A stretch of DNA of 64,000 nt from assembly GCF_900142985.1 (NCBI RefSeq), contig NZ_LT670849.1, forward strand, positions 2,914,001 to 2,978,000. The letters are read 5' to 3'. Each line of letters starts with the position of its first letter. Position 1 is the stretch's first letter. Both the position numbers and the translations under genes were made by a program. Shown here piece by piece: positions 41,642 through 51,083 of this stretch. The notes beneath the pieces are model-generated. The model searched no databases. It was not told the origin of the DNA and saw only the letters and a list, made by a program, of their open reading frames with translations. The stretch is from Bradyrhizobium erythrophlei. GTDB taxonomy: Bacteria; Pseudomonadota; Alphaproteobacteria; Rhizobiales; Xanthobacteraceae.

Positions 41642-41746
41642 AGGCAAACCTCCGTCATGGCTCGCGGCATTGGCGCAGCAAGCGGTGAGAGAAAACGTCA
41701 ATGCAAAAGACAGGCCGTGAAAGGGCCTAAGGCGGAAGCGACAGGA

Positions 41747-42496
41747 TCATCGTTTCCCCCTGACCTTCGGTTTGGAAATCCGGGCGACTTTCGTGGAACC
41801 GGCGTCGAGCTGGCCGGCATAGCGCGACAGCACGGCGCCGAGATCGAAACCGGCGTCGCGTCCGGAATCGAGCAACGCCCGCTGCTCGACCCCGCCAATA
41901 TGATGATCCATGATTTTGGTCGCGGCCTCGGCATTGCCGGCGCGCAAGGCGGCGACGATCTCGCGATGTTCGTTGACGGCGCAATCGGCCGAATGCGGCC
42001 GGCCATAGAGTGCAAGGATTAGCGAGCAGCGCGACACCACTTCGCTGAGGTAACGGCGCAGCAGCGTGTTGCCCGCCATCCCGCCGAGCCGGGTGTGGAA
42101 TTCGCCGGCGAGCCGTATCGACACGCGGGCATCGCCCGCCTGCCGCGCGGCCTCTTCGGCGCGCACATGCCCCTCGAGGTCGGCGCCGAATTGCGGCTGC
42201 CAGCGCCCGATGACGAGGCGCACGACCTCGCGTTCCAGCATCTTGCGGGTTTCGAAGATTTCCCGCGCTTGGTCCAGCGTCGGCTTGGCGGTGGTTGCGG
42301 TGCGCCGTGGCGGCGCGTCGACCAGTCCTTCGCCCTGCAACTGCGCCAGCACTTCCCGAACCAGGGTGCGGCTCATGCCGAAGCGGATGCCGAGTTCGTC
42401 CTCCGGCAATTTGGTGCCGGGCGGCAGCGCTTGTTCGATGATCGCCTGCCGCAGGGCCTGGCACGCCAGATCGACACGGGTGGATTTCTTGCTCAT
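41747..42496 (-). CDS. GntR-family transcriptional regulator (FadR/FCD type)
   Basis: 249 residues. The N-terminal winged helix has LRQAIIEQALPPGTKLPEDE and FGMSRTLVREVLAQLQGEGLV. The FCD ligand domain has EIFETRKMLEREVVRLV and the metal-site His residues in GEFHTRLGGMAGN and NEHREIVAALRAG. An ATG at 42574 is possible, but MSKKSTRVDLACQALR at 42496 fits better. It diverges from the RHH-DUF1989-flavin reductase operon; GntR-like palindromes between them make it the likely local regulator. Confidence 0.88.
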   Translation of the reverse strand: MSKKSTRVDLACQALRQAIIEQALPPGTKLPEDELGIRFGMSRTLVREVLAQLQGEGLVDAPPRRTATTAKPTLDQAREIFETRKMLEREVVRLVIGRWQPQFGADLEGHVRAEEAARQAGDARVSIRLAGEFHTRLGGMAGNTLLRRYLSEVVSRCSLILALYGRPHSADCAVNEHREIVAALRAGNAEAATKIMDHHIGGVEQRALLDSGRDAGFDLGAVLSRYAGQLDAGSTKVARISKPKVRGKR

Positions 42497-42560
42497 CCAA
42501 AGTATTCCGCCCAAGTGTTCCGCCGAGGCTTTCCCGATCCACGCCGACCGGTGAAATCCC

Positions 42561-42590
42561 GTGTACGGTATCACCGTAAACTGTACACAG
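42561..42590. promoter_or_regulatory. Candidate GntR operator near the gntR start
   Basis: GTGTAC at 42561 and CTGTACACAG at 42581 form a spaced pair of GTAC-centred half sites around CGGTATCACCG, 65-95 bp upstream of the regulator start. It fits autoregulation, but is inferred only from symmetry and position. Confidence 0.45.
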
Positions 42591-42723
42591 GATGCGGAAA
42601 TAATAGCCGTGGCGCGCGAATAAGCGGCACCGATTCGCCCAAAGTTTGCGCTCGATTAGCCCCGAAATCCGCCGATAATGCCGCCGACTGAGCGGGCGAG
42701 AGTCGCATCAACTTTCGCCAAAA

Positions 42724-42734
42724 CTGTATACAAG
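42724..42734. promoter_or_regulatory. Candidate GntR operator before the DUF1989 operon
   Basis: CTGTATACAAG contains the palindrome TGTATACA and fits the loose GntR consensus TNGT(N)nACNA. It lies 34 bp upstream of the start of the small RHH-like gene, where a repressor could block transcription. Confidence 0.5.
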
Positions 42735-42767
42735 ATTTTGCCGGCGAGGCGCCAAGAGGGCCGTTAA

Positions 42768-42950
42768 ATGGCGGAAAACGTGATCAAATTGCAGCTCAAC
42801 CAGCAGCAACTGGAATTGCTCGACCGCACCATTGCGCGCGGGGTAGCAAGCGATCGCGCCGCTCTGGTTCGGCTGGCGATCCGAGAATATGCCGCCGCGC
42901 GCAAGGCCGAGGTGACGGCGAAGCCGAACGATCTGGAGCCGAAGCGATGA
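42768..42950 (+). CDS. Small RHH-like protein (60 aa)
   Basis: The sequence starts IKLQLNQQQLELLDRTIARG and continues SDRAALVRLAIREYAAAR. A beta strand followed by two helices is the pattern of ribbon-helix-helix DNA-binding proteins, though the assignment rests on pattern alone. Its last bases overlap the start of the DUF1989 gene by 4 bp (ATGA). It is first in the operon and could be a second local regulator. No toxin partner is evident. Confidence 0.7.
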   Translation: MAENVIKLQLNQQQLELLDRTIARGVASDRAALVRLAIREYAAARKAEVTAKPNDLEPKR

Positions 42951-43903
42951 GCGCCGTAGCCGCTGCGATGAGCGAACGCCAAATACTGTTCGAACACGTG
43001 CTCGAGCCCGGCACCGGCAAGGCGATCGAGCTCCTGAAGGGGCAGATCCTGCGCATCGAGCAGGTCGAAGGCGGGCAATGCGCCGACTTCAACTGCTTCA
43101 ACCTGCATGACTACAAGGAGTTCATGCATTGCGGGCGCACCCGCACGGTGCACGGCTTTCATCCCAGCAAGGGAACGTTCATGTGGTCGGCGCCGCCGCG
43201 CGAGCGGGCGATGCTCTACATTCTCGAAGACACTGTGGGGCGCAACGACGTGCTGTTCCCCCGGTGCAGCGCCTATGTCTACGAGGCGTCCTACGGCTTC
43301 TCGGTCCACACCAACTGCCACGACATCCAGGCCGAGGCGCAGCGCGAATACGGCCTGACGCCGGACGACGTGCACGATTCCTTTAATCTCTTCATGTGCA
43401 CCGGCGTCGACCAGGATGGCCACGCTTTCATGACGCGCCAGACCACCAAGGCGGGCGACCATGTAGACCTGCTGGCGCTGATGGATGTGCTCGCGGTGCC
43501 GAATGTCTGCGGCGCCGACGTGATGCGCACCAGCAATTTTGCGCTGAAGCCGCTCAAGCTCACGGTGTTTGCGGCGACGGAGGCGGACCTCGCGCGCGTG
43601 CCGAAGACGCCGGTGCTCAAGAGCCAGCGCACGCCGAAGGATTTTCGCAATCCCACGATCAAGGCCGATCGCGCGTTGCGGCGCGATTCCAGTTACAGGT
43701 CCGAATTCCCGAACACGCCGATCCGCATCACCGAGCTTCCGGTCGAACTGTCGGCGGAGGAATTCGCAGCCTTCAAAGCGGTCAAGCGCACCGACATCTA
43801 CGGCGAGGACGACGCGGCCGCGTTGCGCGACCTCCTGTTCTCCTGGTGGGAAGAGCGGTTTCTTCATGCCCATGCCGGCGCGCCGGCGATCGAGAGCGAA
43901 TGA
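42947..43903 (+). CDS. DUF1989 (urea carboxylase-associated) family protein
   Basis: 318 residues. The conserved core includes RIEQVEGGQCADFNCFNLHD, MWSAPPRERAMLYILEDTVG, NDVLFPRCSAYVYEASYGFS and HTNCHDIQAEA, with Cys and His residues likely to bind metal. Relatives in urea/guanidine carboxylase clusters act as carboxyguanidine deiminase subunits; this one has no urea carboxylase nearby, so its substrate is unknown. Overlaps of 4 bp with both neighbours show tight translational coupling. Confidence 0.85.
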   Translation: MSAVAAAMSERQILFEHVLEPGTGKAIELLKGQILRIEQVEGGQCADFNCFNLHDYKEFMHCGRTRTVHGFHPSKGTFMWSAPPRERAMLYILEDTVGRNDVLFPRCSAYVYEASYGFSVHTNCHDIQAEAQREYGLTPDDVHDSFNLFMCTGVDQDGHAFMTRQTTKAGDHVDLLALMDVLAVPNVCGADVMRTSNFALKPLKLTVFAATEADLARVPKTPVLKSQRTPKDFRNPTIKADRALRRDSSYRSEFPNTPIRITELPVELSAEEFAAFKAVKRTDIYGEDDAAALRDLLFSWWEERFLHAHAGAPAIESE

Positions 43904-44556
43904 TGGACGCGAAGCTCTCCGAACCGCACGACGTGACCTTCGACTTCCGCGAATTGTCGGCGCGCGAGAAGTACAAGTTGATGATCGGCACCGTGGTGCC
44001 GCGTCCGATCGCGCTGGTGACGACCGTCGACCTGCAAGGCCGCGTCAATGCCGCGCCGTTCAGCTTCTTTAATTGCCTGTCGGCCGATCCGCCGATCCTG
44101 GCGCTGGGCGTGGAAAATCACCCCGACATGCGCTTCAAGGACACCGGGCTCAACATCCGCCTGACCGAGGTCTTCACGGTCAACATCGTCTCGCACGCGA
44201 TTGCCGAAGCGATGCATGTGTGCAGCGTGCCGTTTCCGCCCGAGCGCGACGAATTAAAGGCCGCGGGCCTCACCGCGATGCCAGGCCAGACGGTGGCGTC
44301 GCCCTGGATCAAGGAAGCGCCGGCGGCGTTCGAGTGCCGGCGTCACATCACGCTCGAACTCGGCAAGTCGCGGCAGATCATCATGGGCGAGATCCTGTTC
44401 GCGCATTATCACTCCGACGTCGTCGATGCCGACCGGCTGCATATCGATCCGGCGCGGCTGGACGCGATCGCACGCCTCGGCGGCAACACCTGCTCGACGA
44501 TCCGCGACCGCTTCGACATGCTGACGCCGACGCTTGAGGACTTTCGGGCTGACTGA
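43900..44556 (+). CDS. Flavin reductase-like (FMN-binding split barrel) protein
   Basis: About 218 residues. YKLMIGTVVPRPIALVTTVD, GRVNAAPFSFFNCLSADPPI and KDTGLNIRLTEVFTVNIVSH are typical of FMN-binding split-barrel flavin reductases of the DIM6/NTAB group. A long open frame upstream lies in the DUF1989 gene; the ATG at 43900 overlaps that gene's stop, with another ATG directly after. Together with the DUF1989 protein it may form a small oxidoreductive pathway for an N-containing compound, which is inference. Confidence 0.85.
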   Translation: MMDAKLSEPHDVTFDFRELSAREKYKLMIGTVVPRPIALVTTVDLQGRVNAAPFSFFNCLSADPPILALGVENHPDMRFKDTGLNIRLTEVFTVNIVSHAIAEAMHVCSVPFPPERDELKAAGLTAMPGQTVASPWIKEAPAAFECRRHITLELGKSRQIIMGEILFAHYHSDVVDADRLHIDPARLDAIARLGGNTCSTIRDRFDMLTPTLEDFRAD

Positions 44557-44567
44557 CGCCAAATAAA

Positions 44568-44646
44568 TTCGGGGGCGGCGCATGATCCGGAAAAGTGTGT
44601 AGCGGTTTTCCGAAAAGATCATGCGCAACAAGGGATCGCCCCCGAA
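44568..44646. terminator. Bidirectional hairpin holding an inserted palindrome
   Basis: Outer arms TTCGGGGGCG (44568-44577) and CGCCCCCGAA (44637-44646) are perfect inverses and lie between the convergent flavin reductase and metallo-hydrolase genes. The 45-bp palindrome at 44580-44624 sits in the loop. No long T run is present, so termination is likely but not certain. Confidence 0.5.
44580..44624. repeat. 45-bp interspersed palindrome (copy 2)
   Basis: GCATGATCCGGAAAAGTG on the left and CGGTTTTCCGAAAAGATC plus ATGC on the right; nearly the same as the copy at 32022-32067. Confidence 0.85.
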
Positions 44647-44664
44647 CGAGCGGTCATTTCAAGG

Positions 44665-45630
44665 CTAAAGCTGTCTCGGCTCGGGGACGTAATGGAAGCC
44701 CTCAGCCGTTTTGGCGACATGGCCGATGCCGGGCCACGGGTAGTGATAGGCGAGCACCGGAATCTTTTGCGTCGCCAGCATGTCCAGCATTTTCACGCGG
44801 CTGCCTGCCGCTTGCGCCGGATCGGTGTCGTAGGCGAATTCCATCCGCGGCTTTTCCATCAAGAGAATCGGATGGTGGGTGAGGTCGGCGGTGTAGGCCA
44901 AGGATTTTCCGCCCGACGAAATCACGAAAATGGTGTGGCCGACGGTGTGTCCCGGCGCTGACAGCGCTGTCACACCCGGCAGGAATTCCTGCTCGTTCTT
45001 GTAGAACACGATGCGGTCGCGGACCGGCGTCAGGTTCTTCTTGGCGTGGTCCACGAAGTCTTTCATCTTCGGGCCGGCCTTGTCGTAGTCGGTCCAGTAA
45101 TCGAGATCATTTTCCGCGATATAGAATTGGGCGTTCGGGAACAGGTTCTTGCCGTCGTCGCCCACCACGCCGCCAATGTGGTCGATATGGCCGTGCGAGA
45201 ACACCACGGCGTCGATGTCTTCCGGCTTGATGCCGGCATCCTTCATGCTCTTCTGCTGTTTTCCGGTAGCGTTGCCGAACATCTTGGACGTGCCCATGCC
45301 GGTGTCGAACAGCACAAGCTTGTCGCCGAAGTTCACGATCGGCGAATTCTGTTCCAGCACGACGTTGTTCGGGGCCAGGAAGTTGTCGGTCAGCATCTTG
45401 CGAAGTTCGTCGTCGGGCACGCCGGTGAAGGTTCCCTTGGGATCGCCGAGGCCGAGCGCGCCGTCGGAGACGACGGTCACTTCCGCGTCGCCGACATCAA
45501 AGCGATAGAAGGTTTGCGGCGCCGGGCCGAGCTTTGGCGCTTTCGCCTGCGCGATATCGCCTAGCAGGGCCGATGTGGTGAGACCTGCGCCGAGCGCAAG
45601 CAGAGACCTTCGCGAAACATCCGATGTCAT
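44665..45630 (-). CDS. Tat-exported metallo-beta-lactamase fold hydrolase
   Basis: 321 residues. The N-terminus is a Tat signal (DVSRRSLLALGAGLTTSALL). The zinc motif SHGHIDHIGGV, then APGHTVGHTIF and ADLTHHPIL, give the metal ligands of the MBL fold; FDTGMGTSKMFG fits the quinolinate/quorum-lactonase-like subgroup. Substrate unknown. The frame continues upstream to 46119 but overlaps gshB; the ATG at 45630 begins the signal peptide. It converges on the flavin reductase gene. Confidence 0.88.
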   Translation of the reverse strand: MTSDVSRRSLLALGAGLTTSALLGDIAQAKAPKLGPAPQTFYRFDVGDAEVTVVSDGALGLGDPKGTFTGVPDDELRKMLTDNFLAPNNVVLEQNSPIVNFGDKLVLFDTGMGTSKMFGNATGKQQKSMKDAGIKPEDIDAVVFSHGHIDHIGGVVGDDGKNLFPNAQFYIAENDLDYWTDYDKAGPKMKDFVDHAKKNLTPVRDRIVFYKNEQEFLPGVTALSAPGHTVGHTIFVISSGGKSLAYTADLTHHPILLMEKPRMEFAYDTDPAQAAGSRVKMLDMLATQKIPVLAYHYPWPGIGHVAKTAEGFHYVPEPRQL

Positions 45631-45752
45631 GCGTCTTCCTCCACGGTGTGATGGATCGTCTTGTGACGGCGATCTTGGCCAATAGCCTAACCGAAAAGCT
45701 GCGACCGCTTTTTGACATTTGGAAGGCGTAAGGTCGCAGGCGGCGAATGATT

Positions 45753-46700
45753 CTATTTTTGGCTGCGCTTGCTCTCGATCGCGTCCCAGACCTTTGCCGC
45801 GACATCCGGCCCGTTGAGCCGGGCGATGGCGCGAATGCCCGTCGGCGAGGTCACGTTGATCTCGGTGAGATTGCCGTCGATCACGTCGATGCCGACAAAC
45901 AGCAGTCCGCGCTTGCGCAATTCGGGCGCAAGTGTCGCGCAGATTTCGCGCTCGCGATCGGAAAGTTCCGTGGCCTTTGCCGCGCCGCCGCGCACCATGT
46001 TGGAGCGCAAGTCGTCTGTGGCCGGCACGCGGTTGACGGCGCCGGCGAATTCGCCGTTGACCAGGATGATGCGCTTGTCGCCGTGCATCACCTCGGGAAG
46101 GAAGCGCTGGATCACCCATTGCTCCTTGAAGGTGACGGAGAACAGGTCGAACAGGGAGCCGAAGTTCATATCCTGCGGCATGATGCGGAACACCGCGGCC
46201 CCGCCATGACCGTGCAGCGGCTTCATGACCACCGCGCCGTGCTCGTCGCGAAACGCGTTGATCTCATCCAGGTCGCGCGAGATCAGCGTCGGCGGCATCA
46301 GTTGCGGAAAATCCATCACGAACAATTTTTCCGGCGCATTGCGAACGCTGGCCGGATCGTTCACCACCAATGTCTTCGGGTGCAGTCGTTCGAGCAGATG
46401 GGTCGAGGTGATGTAGGCGAGGTCGAATGGCGGGTCCTGCCGCAGCAGGATGACGTCGAAGGCGGATAGCGGCTCGCGGCGCGGCTCGCCGAGCGTGAAA
46501 TGGTCGCCGACTTCATCGCGCACCGTCAGCACCTGCACCGGCGCCACGATCTCGTTGCCGCGCTGCGAGAGCTTGTCGGGTGTGTAGTAGGACAGCCCGT
46601 GCCCGCGCTTCTGCGCTTCAAGCAGCAGCGCGAAGGTGGAATCGCCGCGGATGTTGATGCGCGCGATCGGGTCCATCTGGACGGCGACGTTCAGTTTCAT
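45753..46700 (-). CDS. gshB: Glutathione synthetase
   Basis: 315 residues. [20 protein letters not shown] starts the protein; [33 protein letters not shown] (ATP-grasp glycine-rich loop) and [20 protein letters not shown] complete the family signature. It joins glycine to gamma-glutamylcysteine using ATP. It follows yraN by 40 bp on the same strand, in the order rsmI-yraN-gshB. Confidence 0.96.
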   Translation of the reverse strand: MKLNVAVQMDPIARINIRGDSTFALLLEAQKRGHGLSYYTPDKLSQRGNEIVAPVQVLTVRDEVGDHFTLGEPRREPLSAFDVILLRQDPPFDLAYITSTHLLERLHPKTLVVNDPASVRNAPEKLFVMDFPQLMPPTLISRDLDEINAFRDEHGAVVMKPLHGHGGAAVFRIMPQDMNFGSLFDLFSVTFKEQWVIQRFLPEVMHGDKRIILVNGEFAGAVNRVPATDDLRSNMVRGGAAKATELSDREREICATLAPELRKRGLLFVGIDVIDGNLTEINVTSPTGIRAIARLNGPDVAAKVWDAIESKRSQK

Positions 46701-46740
46701 GGGCGGGTCCGTCAGCTTTCTCGGTCGGGACGAGTACTAT

Positions 46741-47113
46741 CTAAACACTTGCATCGAACGCCGCCATGACATGGCGCGGCAAACGGCGCGGCGCAATCAG
46801 CATGGCGTCGAAGCGCAGATCATACTCGGCGTGTTCGGGATGCGCCATCAGCCAGATTTGCGCGGCGGCGATGATGCGCGTCTGCTGGCGCGGCGTCACC
46901 GCATAGGCGGCCTCATCGAGGCTCGCGCGCGCCTTGACCTCGACGAAGGCCAATAGATGACGCCGCCGCGCCACGATATCGATCTCGCCATGCGGGGTGC
47001 GGAAGCGCCTGGCAAGGATGCGGTAGCCCTTGGCGATCAGAAATGCCGCGGCGCGGGCCTCCGCCGAGATGCCGGTACGAAACGCTTCGACGCGTTCGGT
47101 GGAGGCCGGCTTG

Positions 47114-47127
<14 letters not shown>
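46741..47127 (-). CDS. yraN: YraN (UPF0102) family protein
   Basis: About 128 residues from [19 protein letters not shown] at 47127; the frame is open to 47199. The nuclease-like fold is visible as [20 protein letters not shown] and [15 protein letters not shown], with the Asp, Glu and Lys of a Holliday-junction-resolvase-like site. Function unproven. It overlaps the end of rsmI by 14 bp, as in many bacteria. Confidence 0.9.
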
Positions 47128-48052
<925 letters not shown>

Positions 48053-48322
48053 AATCGTGATAATCTAAAGCAGAGAGAGGGAGAGTGCGAACCGCGGCGA
48101 GGGGCGCGCACGTATCTGATCGGGATATGGCCGGCAGGCCAGTCTCTTTCACGTGGCTGAGGGGTGAAACCCGTAACCGGCCAAAGCGCCGAGGAGCCAA
48201 AAACCTTTTGTTTTGGTTAACTATTTCGCCGACAATATGCCTGAATCCACCCCTCCTGATGCCCCAAACGGGGCGAGGGCGAGGTCCCGGCCTTCAAGAG
48301 GCCTGGGACAGGAAAAGAGATT

Positions 48323-49603
48323 ATGAGAGTGGATCCGTTCGATCCCAAGGTTGAATCCGACAAGTCTGGAACCGAGCAGTCTGAACCCGGCAAGTCCGGG
48401 ATTTTAGGCTCGAAGGCCAGCCGGCGAAGCGCGCTTGGACTCCTGCTCGGCGCGCCGCTGCTTGGCGCGTGCGCGGGTGTCCAGCAAAGCATCAGCCAGT
48501 TTTCCGTTCCGAATCCGTTCAGCTCGTCGCAACCGGCGACCGGCCCCGCCGGAGGGCCGCAACAGCCGTCGACCTCCATCGGTAACGGCCAGGTCAAGGT
48601 CGCGCTGATCCTGCCGTTGTCCGCCGGCGGCAATGCGGGTACCGCGGCGACGTCGATGAAGAATGCGTCCGAAATGGCGCTCGCGGAATTCCTCAATCCC
48701 AACCTTCAGCTCCTGATCAAGGACGATGCCGGTAGTCCGCAAGGCGCGCAAGCCGCGGCCCAGCAGGCCGTCGACGAAGGTGCGGAAATCATTCTCGGGC
48801 CCCTGTTTGCTTCCTCGGTCCCGGCGGTCGCGCAGGTGGCGCGTGGGCGCGGCATTTCGGTGATCGCGTTTTCGACCGATTCGAGCGTGGCGTCGCGTGG
48901 CGTCTATCTCCTGAGCTTCCTGCCGGAGTCGGACGTCAACCGGATCGTCGAATATGCGGCCACGATCGGCAAGCGATCCTTTGCAGCGATGCTGCCCGAA
49001 AACGCCTACGGCAATGTGGTGGAGACGGCGTTCAAGCAGGCGGTGCCAAAGCGCGGCGGCCGCGTGGCCATCTTTGAAAAATACGGCGCCGATCGCGCCA
49101 CGACCGCGCGCACCGTGGCCCAGTCGCTGCAAAACGCCGACTCGCTGCTTCTGGCCGACGACGGCGAAGCGGTAGTTCAAACAGCGGACGCGCTGACCGC
49201 GGCCGGCGCCAATCTCGCCAACGTGCAATTGCTCGGCACCGGCCTTTGGGACAATCCGCGCGTGTTCGCGAGCCCGAGGCTGCAAGGCGCGTTATATGCG
49301 GCGCCGGATCCCGCGGGCTTCCGCAGCTTCGCCAACCGCTATCGCAACAAATATGGCGGCGAGCCGGTGCGAACCGCCACGCTTGCCTATGATGCGGTGG
49401 CGCTGATCGCGGCCCTTTCGCGCACGCAAGGCGGCAAGCGCTTCACGACCGAGGTGCTGCTCAATTCGTCCGGTTTCGCCGGTATCGATGGTCTGTTCCG
49501 GTTCCGCGCCGACGGCACCAACGAACGCGGGCTTGCCGTCATGCGCGTCACGTCCGGTGGCCCGACGCCGGTTGCCGGCTCGCCGAAGAGTTTTGGGGCT
49601 TAA
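48323..49603 (+). CDS. Penicillin-binding protein activator-like lipoprotein (LpoA-like)
   Basis: 426 residues. A hydrophilic leader of about 33 residues precedes ASRRSALGLLLGAPLLGAC, a signal with a lipobox and predicted acylation at Cys50. The rest is a periplasmic type I binding fold: KVALILPLSAGG, KDDAGSPQGAQAAAQQAVDE, GAEIILGPLFASSVPAV and NAYGNVVETAFKQAV. By fold and synteny it resembles LpoA, which activates PBP1A, but it lacks the N-terminal TPR domain; a ligand-binding role is possible. It diverges from rsmI. Confidence 0.82.
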   Translation: MRVDPFDPKVESDKSGTEQSEPGKSGILGSKASRRSALGLLLGAPLLGACAGVQQSISQFSVPNPFSSSQPATGPAGGPQQPSTSIGNGQVKVALILPLSAGGNAGTAATSMKNASEMALAEFLNPNLQLLIKDDAGSPQGAQAAAQQAVDEGAEIILGPLFASSVPAVAQVARGRGISVIAFSTDSSVASRGVYLLSFLPESDVNRIVEYAATIGKRSFAAMLPENAYGNVVETAFKQAVPKRGGRVAIFEKYGADRATTARTVAQSLQNADSLLLADDGEAVVQTADALTAAGANLANVQLLGTGLWDNPRVFASPRLQGALYAAPDPAGFRSFANRYRNKYGGEPVRTATLAYDAVALIAALSRTQGGKRFTTEVLLNSSGFAGIDGLFRFRADGTNERGLAVMRVTSGGPTPVAGSPKSFGA

Positions 49604-49611
49604 TTCCTTCC

Positions 49612-49752
49612 GTCGTCCCGGCCAAGCGAGCACTGGCGAGCGCGAGCCGGGACCCATAGCCCCGATGGCGATTATTTCCATCCGGTCGCAGCTGCAGCTC
49701 GCTCTCGCCTCAAACGCCTGTGGTTATGGGTCCCTGCTTTCGCAGGGACGAC
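49612..49752. repeat. Interspersed repeat, Bradyrhizobium-type (copy 2)
   Basis: Starts GTCGTCCCGGCCAAGCGAG and ends GGTTATGGGTCCCTGCTTTC running into GCAGGGACGAC. Same ends as the copy at 26069-26243. It fills the gap between the convergent LpoA-like and hemW genes. Confidence 0.8.
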
Positions 49753-49757
49753 AGAGA

Positions 49758-50945
49758 TTACGCCGCCAGATCCGCAACCACCGCATCCAGCACCGGAAAG
49801 CCGGCTTGCGTGACGCGCAAGCGCCCACCGTCGTCGACGGCAATGGCGCCTTGCTCGCGCAACAGCGCGATGCGGCGCGGATCGAGCGGGCGGCCCGACA
49901 GCGCGGTATAGCGGCGGGGATCGATGCCTTCGGCGAGCCGCAGCCCCATCAGCAGGAACTCGTCGGCGCGTTCTTCGCTGTTGAGGAGATCGTCGACCAC
50001 GACGCCGTGGCCGTTGGTCTCGACCCGCATCAGCCACGCTTCGGGACGTTTCTCGGTCGAGGTCGCATGCCGCACGCCGTCGATATCCAGACGGCCGTGT
50101 GCGCCTGGGCCGATCCCGGCATATTCCTGGCCCCGCCAATAGACGAGATTGTGCCGGCATTCGGCGCCGGCACGTGCATGGTTGGAGATTTCGTACGCGT
50201 TCAAACCGTTGATATCGCAAACTTCCTGCGTCACGTCGTAGAGCGTCCGCGCGAGCGCCTCATCCGGCGTCTTCAGTTTGCCGGCCGCGTGCAGGCCGAA
50301 GAACGGCGTGCCTTCCTCGATCGTCAGTTGATAGAGCGAGAGGTGTTCGGCCGCTTCTCGAATCGCCAACGTCAACTCGCTGGTCCAGGCCTCCGCGGTC
50401 TGGTCGGGACGCGCATAGATGAGATCGAAGGAATAGCGTTCGAACGAGCGACGCGCGATGGCGATCGCATCCAGCGCCTCGCGCGCCGAGTGCAGCCGTC
50501 CGAGCTCTTTCAGTGACGCATCGTCGAGTGCCTGCACGCCGAGCGAGACGCGGTTGACGCCGGCGGCGCGATAGCCGGCGAAGCGCGTTGCTTCCACGCT
50601 GGTCGGATTGGCCTCCAGCGTCACTTCGGCGTCGCCAGCCACGTTCCAGTGCTTGCCGATGGCGTCGAGGATCGCGGCGACCGTCCGCGGTTGCATCAGC
50701 GAGGGCGTGCCGCCGCCGAGAAAAATCGAGGTGACTTCGCGGCCATCAGCGCGGCTTGCGGTGGTCTCGATCTCGCGCGCAAAGGCGCGCGCAAAACGCT
50801 CCTCGTCGATGGCGGCGTGACGGACGTGGCTGTTGAAATCGCAATAGGGGCATTTCGACAGGCAGAACGGCCAGTGCACGTAGACGCCGAAGGCTTCTTG
50901 CTGGTTTTGCCCACTAGTGCCTACTTTCCGAAGTTCGTGCTCCAT
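49758..50945 (-). CDS. hemW: Heme chaperone HemW (radical SAM)
   Basis: About 395 residues. FGVYVHWPFCLSKCPYCDFN carries the CX3CX2C [4Fe-4S] motif; TSIFLGGGTPSLMQP, LEANPTSVEATRFAGYRAAG and GVNRVSLGVQALDD are HemW-specific. The family, long misnamed coproporphyrinogen oxidase, carries heme for delivery to respiratory enzymes. The first in-frame starts (GTG 50957, ATG 50945) lie inside a CTAG-bounded palindrome. AAAGGTGG in that element sits 8 bp before the ATG at 50945, so the element seems to provide the translation start and the first residues (MEHELRKVGTSGQ). Confidence 0.93.
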   Translation of the reverse strand: MEHELRKVGTSGQNQQEAFGVYVHWPFCLSKCPYCDFNSHVRHAAIDEERFARAFAREIETTASRADGREVTSIFLGGGTPSLMQPRTVAAILDAIGKHWNVAGDAEVTLEANPTSVEATRFAGYRAAGVNRVSLGVQALDDASLKELGRLHSAREALDAIAIARRSFERYSFDLIYARPDQTAEAWTSELTLAIREAAEHLSLYQLTIEEGTPFFGLHAAGKLKTPDEALARTLYDVTQEVCDINGLNAYEISNHARAGAECRHNLVYWRGQEYAGIGPGAHGRLDIDGVRHATSTEKRPEAWLMRVETNGHGVVVDDLLNSEERADEFLLMGLRLAEGIDPRRYTALSGRPLDPRRIALLREQGAIAVDDGGRLRVTQAGFPVLDAVVADLAA

Positions 50946-50990
50946 CTCAGCAGCCACCTTTCACGAACTTCGGAAAGTCATGGGCTCTAG
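50914..50990. repeat. CTAG-bounded palindromic element covering the hemW start (77 bp)
   Basis: CTAG at both ends; 17-bp perfect arms ACTTTCCGAAGTTCGTG (50923-50939) and CACGAACTTCGGAAAGT (50962-50978). The loop holds the presumed hemW ribosome site and start. Confidence 0.85.
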
Positions 50991-51004
50991 CAAACTTAAC
51001 AATT

Positions 51005-51083
51005 CTAGTGCCGCTTCTCCATTTGAAGTTCCTGAACGGAATTCGCAGCTTGTGGTGTAGGAACTTCAAATGGGCGGCACTAG
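51005..51083. repeat. CTAG-bounded palindromic element at the rdgB stop (79 bp)
   Basis: Outer arms CTAGTGCCGC and GCGGCACTAG, inner arms CCATTTGAAGTTCCT and AGGAACTTCAAATGG, all perfect inverses. The right-hand CTAG (51080-51083) supplies the TAG stop of rdgB. It lies 14 bp from the preceding element. Confidence 0.85.

Noticed and set aside
48147..48170. TTTCACGTG followed by TGAAA near the rsmI/LpoA-like gap, resembling parS
   Set aside because: The second half is displaced by 8 bases, so it is not a 16-bp parS palindrome.
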